Positions 59,336 to 64,000 of a stretch of DNA of 64,000 nucleotides are shown here, piece by piece; position 1 is the first letter of the stretch, and every line of letters starts with the position of its first letter. The notes under the pieces are model-generated. The model had not been told where the DNA came from, ran no database searches, and saw only the letters and a list, made by a program, of their open reading frames with translations. The position numbers were made by a program, and so were the translations under genes. The stretch lies in contig NC_134677.1 of assembly GCF_024713945.1 (NCBI RefSeq), forward strand, positions 8,268,001 to 8,332,000, written 5' to 3'. This DNA comes from Dermatophagoides farinae. Taxonomy: Eukaryota > Arthropoda > Arachnida > Sarcoptiformes > Pyroglyphidae.

Positions 59336-60343
59336 ATCAAACGAAATTGAAAAAAATGAATAAATAAATCATTGCAAAACCGATTTCCTCATTAAATTCA
59401 ATTGAATTTAATTTGTATTCAATTAAGGCAATTAACATTTTTTTTTTTTTTTTTATTATTTGCAACATATCCATCCGGATTTATCCATTCGGTCTCATAA
59501 TGATGACACGTGTCATCATGATTGGTTAAATCAGAAAGAAATGATTTATAATTGGTTTCAATTAACCAAAAAAACAACAAACTTTTTTTTCAAAAAATTC
59601 TTCATGGATTTCATATATAAAGCATCCCAAAAATGAAATAATGATCATATTCATTTCACACATGATCAAATTTCATTCATTCATCCATCCAATTTTTTCA
59701 CATGTTGCATCCTGAACCTAAATAAATAAGAAAAAAAAATCGAGCATTTGGTACTAAGTACTAGCGCCGCAGGAGTGTTTTTTCAATGGATTATTCCATA
59801 AAATAAACGAACATACTGGATCGATTTCATCCATCAATAATTCTCTCATCACTCCTGCAGTACTAGTGCTTATTGCTACATGTTTTCATTAAAATCATCA
59901 GTTTTTATTTCCAATGGAATCAGTAAGTAAAAAAACCGGTAAGTAAATTTTACAACGAAAAAAAAAAAATATATGAATTTCTTTTATTTGTTCACATTTT
60001 ACATTTTGTAAATCAAAAAAAAAAAAAAAAAAATTCATCATACCAATCAAACGCAAAAAAAATATTTACAATGTAAAGAAAAAAAAATGATCACTTGTCA
60101 TTGATTTGAATGTCATTGATTTTGTTTCATTAATCAAGAATTTTCGGTTTGAAAAAAATAAATGTTTTTTCTACTGTTTTGTTTTTGTGTTTTATATAAG
60201 CAAAAAAAAAAAGATTTAGCAGTATCAGCAGCAGTGGAATTCAATGTGTGGCTAATGACAATAATCACAGATATATAAACGAAATAAAAATGTTGTGTAT
60301 GGTGAATTATAATGAAAATAAAACGAAAATGAAATTTTCAAGC
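59336..60343. other. intergenic interval between NAA80 and TRC8
   Basis: Apart from the mir-252 hairpin it holds poly-A/T runs (59439-59454, 60013-60032), a palindromic patch atgatgacacgtgtcatcat (59499-59518) containing the E-box/bZIP-like core CACGTG, and A/T-rich sequence. No coding potential seen. Confidence 0.45.
59749..59878 (+). ncRNA. mir-252: microRNA precursor of the mir-252 family
   Basis: The 5p arm at 59754-59775 begins CTAAGTACTAG and continues CGCCGCAGGAG, matching the deeply conserved protostome miR-252 (seed TAAGTAC) at all or all but one position. The 3p arm at 59850-59874 (ctcctgcagtactagtgctt) folds back onto it: over 23 bases there are 19 Watson-Crick pairs, two G-U pairs and two mismatches, and pairing continues at the base of the stem. 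The loop is about 72 bases, long for an animal pre-microRNA. It lies between NAA80 and the convergent TRC8 gene, probably as its own transcription unit or in a long 3' UTR of NAA80. The family is identified from memory of the mature sequence. Confidence 0.85.
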
Positions 60344-62648
60344 TCAAATATATAATGTTTTATGACATAATGGACAAATGTCTTGTAGATAAAGCCATTT
60401 ACGTAGACAAACACTATGAAAATAATGATTACATTTTGTAATACGTGCTGTTGTTAATTCTTGATAACAAATAGAACAAACATCATCAAATTGTTGTAAT
60501 TGTTCTGGTGATGCTTCAGGTAATGAATTGATTTTACGTAATGCTTGATATCGTTTGAAAAATGTTTTAAGACCTAATAATTGATTGATTAGAATGGTTA
60601 AATGAGTGAGTGAGTGAGTGAATGAAAAAAAAAACATCATATACAACCACATACCTGCAATTGCTTGACACCATATATTGAAATAAGCATGAATGCACAT
60701 CATCAATGCACGTATTGTACCACCAGATTCAAAAATAAGAATCCATGTACCATTAAGGAAAAGAAATATACCAAAAACAAACTCAATTAAATTACCAATA
60801 GTACGAACATAATAAACATAATCATCCAATTGTTCCCACATTGATGTACGGAAAGCATCAATCATAAATAATGTATAAATCAACAATGTAATTATGACCT
60901 ATTGTATGATGTATGTGAAGATAGTGATGAATAAATTATTCAAAAATTTAAATTATTGATATACATACTTTAACAATAACTTCAATACCAAATGCTGAAA
61001 CGGCCAATAGCCATGTAGAAATAGTATGATGGGTCCAAAGATAATTAAGAAACAAATATGGTGATATAATTAAAAATGAACAAACAGATAAAGCTCGTAA
61101 ATGTCGATTTAGTGACATATTTCTTGAGGCACTCAATGAAAACAATAATGGACTGACCATATTGTGTATGAAATGTAACATGGCCGTAAATAATAGGCAA
61201 AAATTTCGATATAAACGTAAAAATCGTTTCTCCGGTTCCATCGATGTTAGGCCATTTTGTAATGCAAGTATGAAAAACATTATTGCCGATATTGATCCAA
61301 TCGAACGATCATCAGGATCATCAAGTACTAAAAATGATTGCATCATACAGCCAATTTGATGAGTGATACCGGATAATACCGATGTCATTCCAAGTACAGC
61401 AATAATAGTTTCACATCCACGAACCATCAGATGTTTAGCATTATCCAATACAGCCGTACCATTGAATAGTATGGATGAATCGGATGTTTCGGTGGGATAT
61501 TTCTCCATCATCAAATACAATGCCTGTTGTGTTATTCGTGTAATCCAGAATACACGAAATATCTGTTGGAAAAAATAACAAATGAATATAAGTTATATTT
61601 TCCATTGGAAAACAAATCAAAACATACTTGTGGTACATGGAGACGATTCCATTCTGATTCAATCAATGCAAATAATCCTAAATCTCTCATATAGGATTTT
61701 ATCCATACAAATTGTAAATATAATGCCTGTATTATATTCTTTATGTCCAATATTAATGTGACCAGTATATATATCAAAGAGATGACCAATGTGATTGATG
61801 GAAAATAGACCAAATATTTGTTAGAAATAAACATTGTCAAAAAGAATGCATAATATGGTAGAATGAAAAAGAATGCAGCAACAAATGGAATGATAGATTT
61901 ATATATTCCGGTTAAATAGATGAATGATATGGCTAATACCATCTAAATTAATAAATAAATAAATTGGTGGTGATTCGAGATCCAAAAAAAAAAAAAAACA
62001 AAACAAAACATACTTGACAAATATAGTTTGTAATAAACATATAATGTATGCCATTTGTTAATGATAATTGTTGTTGTAGATCAATGCCATTGGCATCATT
62101 ATTGGTAAACATTAATGTTACATAATGATCATTAAGAATATAGGATAATAATGCCGTCACAATGGATAATATCCATTTATAGAATTGAAATAAATATTCG
62201 GTTGGTAATAAAAATAATGTCATTGATGCAACAAATACTGGTGTGGTTCATGAGGAAAAAAACAAATAAATAAAATTAGAAATAGAAATAATTCTCATTA
62301 TAATCAATATGGATAATAATCACCTAATGCCATAATAATTGCAGATGCATTATTCAATATTGCCTGAAATTGTATGGAATTAAGATTCGAATCATGATGA
62401 TGGCTAGTCAATGTTGTTGTAATCATTGATTGTTTATCATATAACAGATGAAAGACTGTTGAATTTGTTGAGTTTGTATTAGTGAATATTAAATTGAATA
62501 ATAATTCTGGAAATGGTACGATTTTCATATTGCTTAAAAATATTGAATCCATTATAAATAATGGTGGTACACGAAGTATAATATCCATTATACGATATAA
62601 ACGGCGTCTAATTGGTGAAGACATCATTACATTTATTGTACTGGGCAT
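60344..62648 (-). CDS. RNF139: TRC8/RNF139-type multipass RING ubiquitin ligase
   Basis: Six exons (62324-62648, 62014-62237, 61628-61942, 60969-61562, 60655-60898, 60344-60573) in phase give 643 residues; human RNF139 has 664. N-terminal RVPPLFIMDSIF, then many membrane segments including CETIIAVLGMTSVLSGITHQIG, FFILALQNGLTSMEPEKRFLRLYRN, TLFMIDAF, MWEQLDDYVYYVR and LMMCIHAYFNIWCQA, matching TRC8. KKTFFKRYQALRKINSLPEA-like linker leads to the RING-H2: CSICYQEL, CNHYFHSVCLRKWLY, CPLCHK. TRC8 is an ER ligase that acts in sterol-regulated and US2-type ER degradation. The protein stops four residues after the RING, so the acidic C-terminal tail of the human protein is absent. Confidence 0.92.
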
Positions 62649-63687
62649 TTTGTTTAGTCTAGTTCAAAAGTTCTTCAATCCAAAGTTTTTTGTTTTGCTG
62701 CTAAAGATATTATATAAAATTTCGTTTTTTTTTCTCTCTCTTGTCACAAAATTTTAATCGTTCGTTTACAATGTTTTTTATTTGATGAATTTAAACACAG
62801 AGATATTGATCGATTTATTGATGACAAAGTGAAGAAAAAAAAAAGCCAAAAACACATGTTCACACACACACATTCTTTTGTTCAATTCATGGCCGATCAT
62901 TATTATTATCAACATAAATTTCAAAATCAATCAATCAATATAACGATAACAGATCCGGAAAAAAATATTGATAAACTTATCATTTTTATTTTTGGAGAAA
63001 AAAAAGAATCTTTTTGTGAAGAAAAAAAAATTTATAACACGAAATAAACGATCAACAACACATCAACAAAACATCTGGTATGAACAGCTTTTTTATTTTT
63101 CCTTTTTTTCAATATTGTAATGGTGTGGTAGTGGCAATATGAGCAACATATAATCATTATAATATGATGATTGACCAACACTAGATGGCGTAAGATTCGG
63201 ATTGTTTTTTCGAAATTTTTTTTTCTTTTTTCCAAAAAATGTGAAATCAGAAAATGTTTATTTTTTTCTTCTTTAAAAACTATCAAAATTTATTCATTTA
63301 AATTAATTAATTAATTAGTAAATAACTTGTGTTTACATTCATGAATATTCATACACACATAAATTTAAATTTAGGCTAAGGCAAAAAGTGAAAGTTTTTT
63401 TCTTTGAGAAATTAATTGAACTTTTTTTTTTCTCTCTCTCTCTCTCTCCAGTGCTGTGCACATAAATAAGTGATTGAAACAAGCGAAAATCCGTGATGAA
63501 TCGAATGAGAAGACAACCAGGAATGTGTGTGGAACCAAAACGAAGAAGAAGAAGAAAAAAAAAATGCGAAAATCTAGATGACGGTATCGAATTTTTGAAA
63601 TTCAGCTAGCCTATTTGAGTCCTTTTGGAAGAATGAAATGAAAATCAATCAGATAAATGGCTAGACAAGTGTGAATTGAAAATTTAC
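62649..63687. other. intergenic interval downstream of the EF-hand gene
   Basis: Poly-A/T, a CA run (62858-62872), a TTAA tetranucleotide run (63300-63318) and a CT run (63431-63449). A possible last exon of the EF-hand gene (acceptor ending near 63613, giving Ala-Ser-stop) cannot be confirmed. Otherwise nothing seen. Confidence 0.4.
63431..63449. repeat. (CT)n microsatellite
   Basis: About nine CT units in intergenic sequence. Confidence 0.8.
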
Positions 63688-63899
63688 TTTTTTGCACCAA
63701 TTAACAAATTCTTCGAATGATATTAATCCATCTTTATCGAGATCAATTTTCTATTTTTTTTGGTGGGAAAAAAAACGAAAAAAAAATGATGAAAAAAAAA
63801 AAATTTCCAATCCATTCAAAATACTTGTACTTACATGAAAAAATAAATCTGCATGTTCTTTTGCATTACGAATATCACTCAATGGTATTGCGCATTCTC
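63688..63899 (-). CDS. EF-hand calcium-binding protein, 3' exons (partial)
   Basis: Two exons are clear: 63835-63899 (ECAIPLSDIRNAKEHADLFFH) and 63688-63750 (KIDLDKDGLISFEEFVNWCKK), joined in phase 0. The second holds one canonical EF-hand loop, DLDKDGLISFEE, with Asp, Asp, Asp, a Gly, Ile and terminal Glu at the expected places. The pattern resembles the last EF-hand of neuronal calcium sensor or Kv-channel-interacting proteins (FFQKMD.NKDGVVTIDEFIESC). The gene starts outside the window. After CKK the frame either reads on for eight residues to a TAG or splices to a tiny exon upstream of 63613. Confidence 0.7.
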
Positions 63900-64000
63900 C
63901 TGGGTTTTTTTTGTTTGTTTGAAAAAAAATCAATTATCATCATCATCATGTTGTTATTGTTATTGTTATTATGGTGAACATATATGAAATACGAACCCAA

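Noticed and set aside
1-64000. Transposons, viral fossils, CRISPR arrays, tRNA and rRNA genes
   Set aside because: No transposase, reverse transcriptase, capsid or integrase frames, no terminal repeats, no spaced direct repeats and no tRNA A/B-box pairs were recognised; repeats seen are microsatellites only.

Overview
This is about 64 kb of AT-rich arthropod nuclear DNA with compact genes. Introns are mostly 50-110 bp with GT/AG ends, UTRs are short, and ATG/CAT and CAA/GTT triplet runs are everywhere, including inside coding sequence as Asp, His, Gln, Asn, Ser and Thr runs. Gene content (attractin/distracted, peptidylglycine amidating monooxygenase, glass, mir-252, a tandem haem peroxidase, survivin) points to an arthropod. 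Base composition, small introns and repeat style best fit an acariform mite of the house-dust or scab mite type; that placement is inference. I saw no transposon, viral fossil, rRNA, tRNA or CRISPR.

Layout. 1-10 kb: the 3' end of an unknown plus-strand gene, then a minus-strand run of a divergent SMC3-like cohesin ATPase, a degenerate dCTP-pyrophosphatase-like protein, TRMT10C (mitochondrial RNase P subunit), VIPAS39 with an apparent frameshift, and the VIP36/LMAN2 cargo lectin. 11-22 kb: bifunctional PAM, two unrecognised genes, an attractin orthologue with a telomere-like intron, and BIN3 on the other strand. 22.5-26.3 kb: gene-poor simple repeats. 26.3-32.2 kb: a 15-exon gene with two animal haem peroxidase domains, the first lacking the haem-ligating histidine. 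32-59 kb: twelve genes in strict strand alternation, LPCAT3(-), WASHC2(+), BRAP(-), PTCD3(+), PDCD2L(-), MED28(+), LAP3(-), BRD8(+), BIRC5(-), INTS8(+), a C2H2 factor(-), glass(+), mostly sharing short divergent promoters and almost touching or overlapping at convergent ends. 59-64 kb: NAA80, a microRNA hairpin of the mir-252 family, the TRC8/RNF139 ubiquitin ligase, and the end of an EF-hand gene.

Most genes are single-copy housekeeping genes with clear animal relatives and no shared pathway, so this is ordinary core genome rather than an acquired island. Secretory-pathway functions recur (VIP36, PAM, VIPAS39, attractin, WASHC2, TRC8), as do nuclear functions (SMC3-like, MED28, BRD8, INTS8, survivin). 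The oddities worth attention are conserved proteins whose signature residues are gone (SMC3-like, DCTPP1-like, first peroxidase domain, TRMT10C, survivin), the VIPAS39 frameshift, the CCTAA-repeat intron, antisense coding overlap of PTCD3 and PDCD2L, glass in a probably eyeless animal, and mir-252. Gene models were assembled by eye from splice sites and protein similarity recalled from memory; exon limits were checked for reading phase but not against transcripts.
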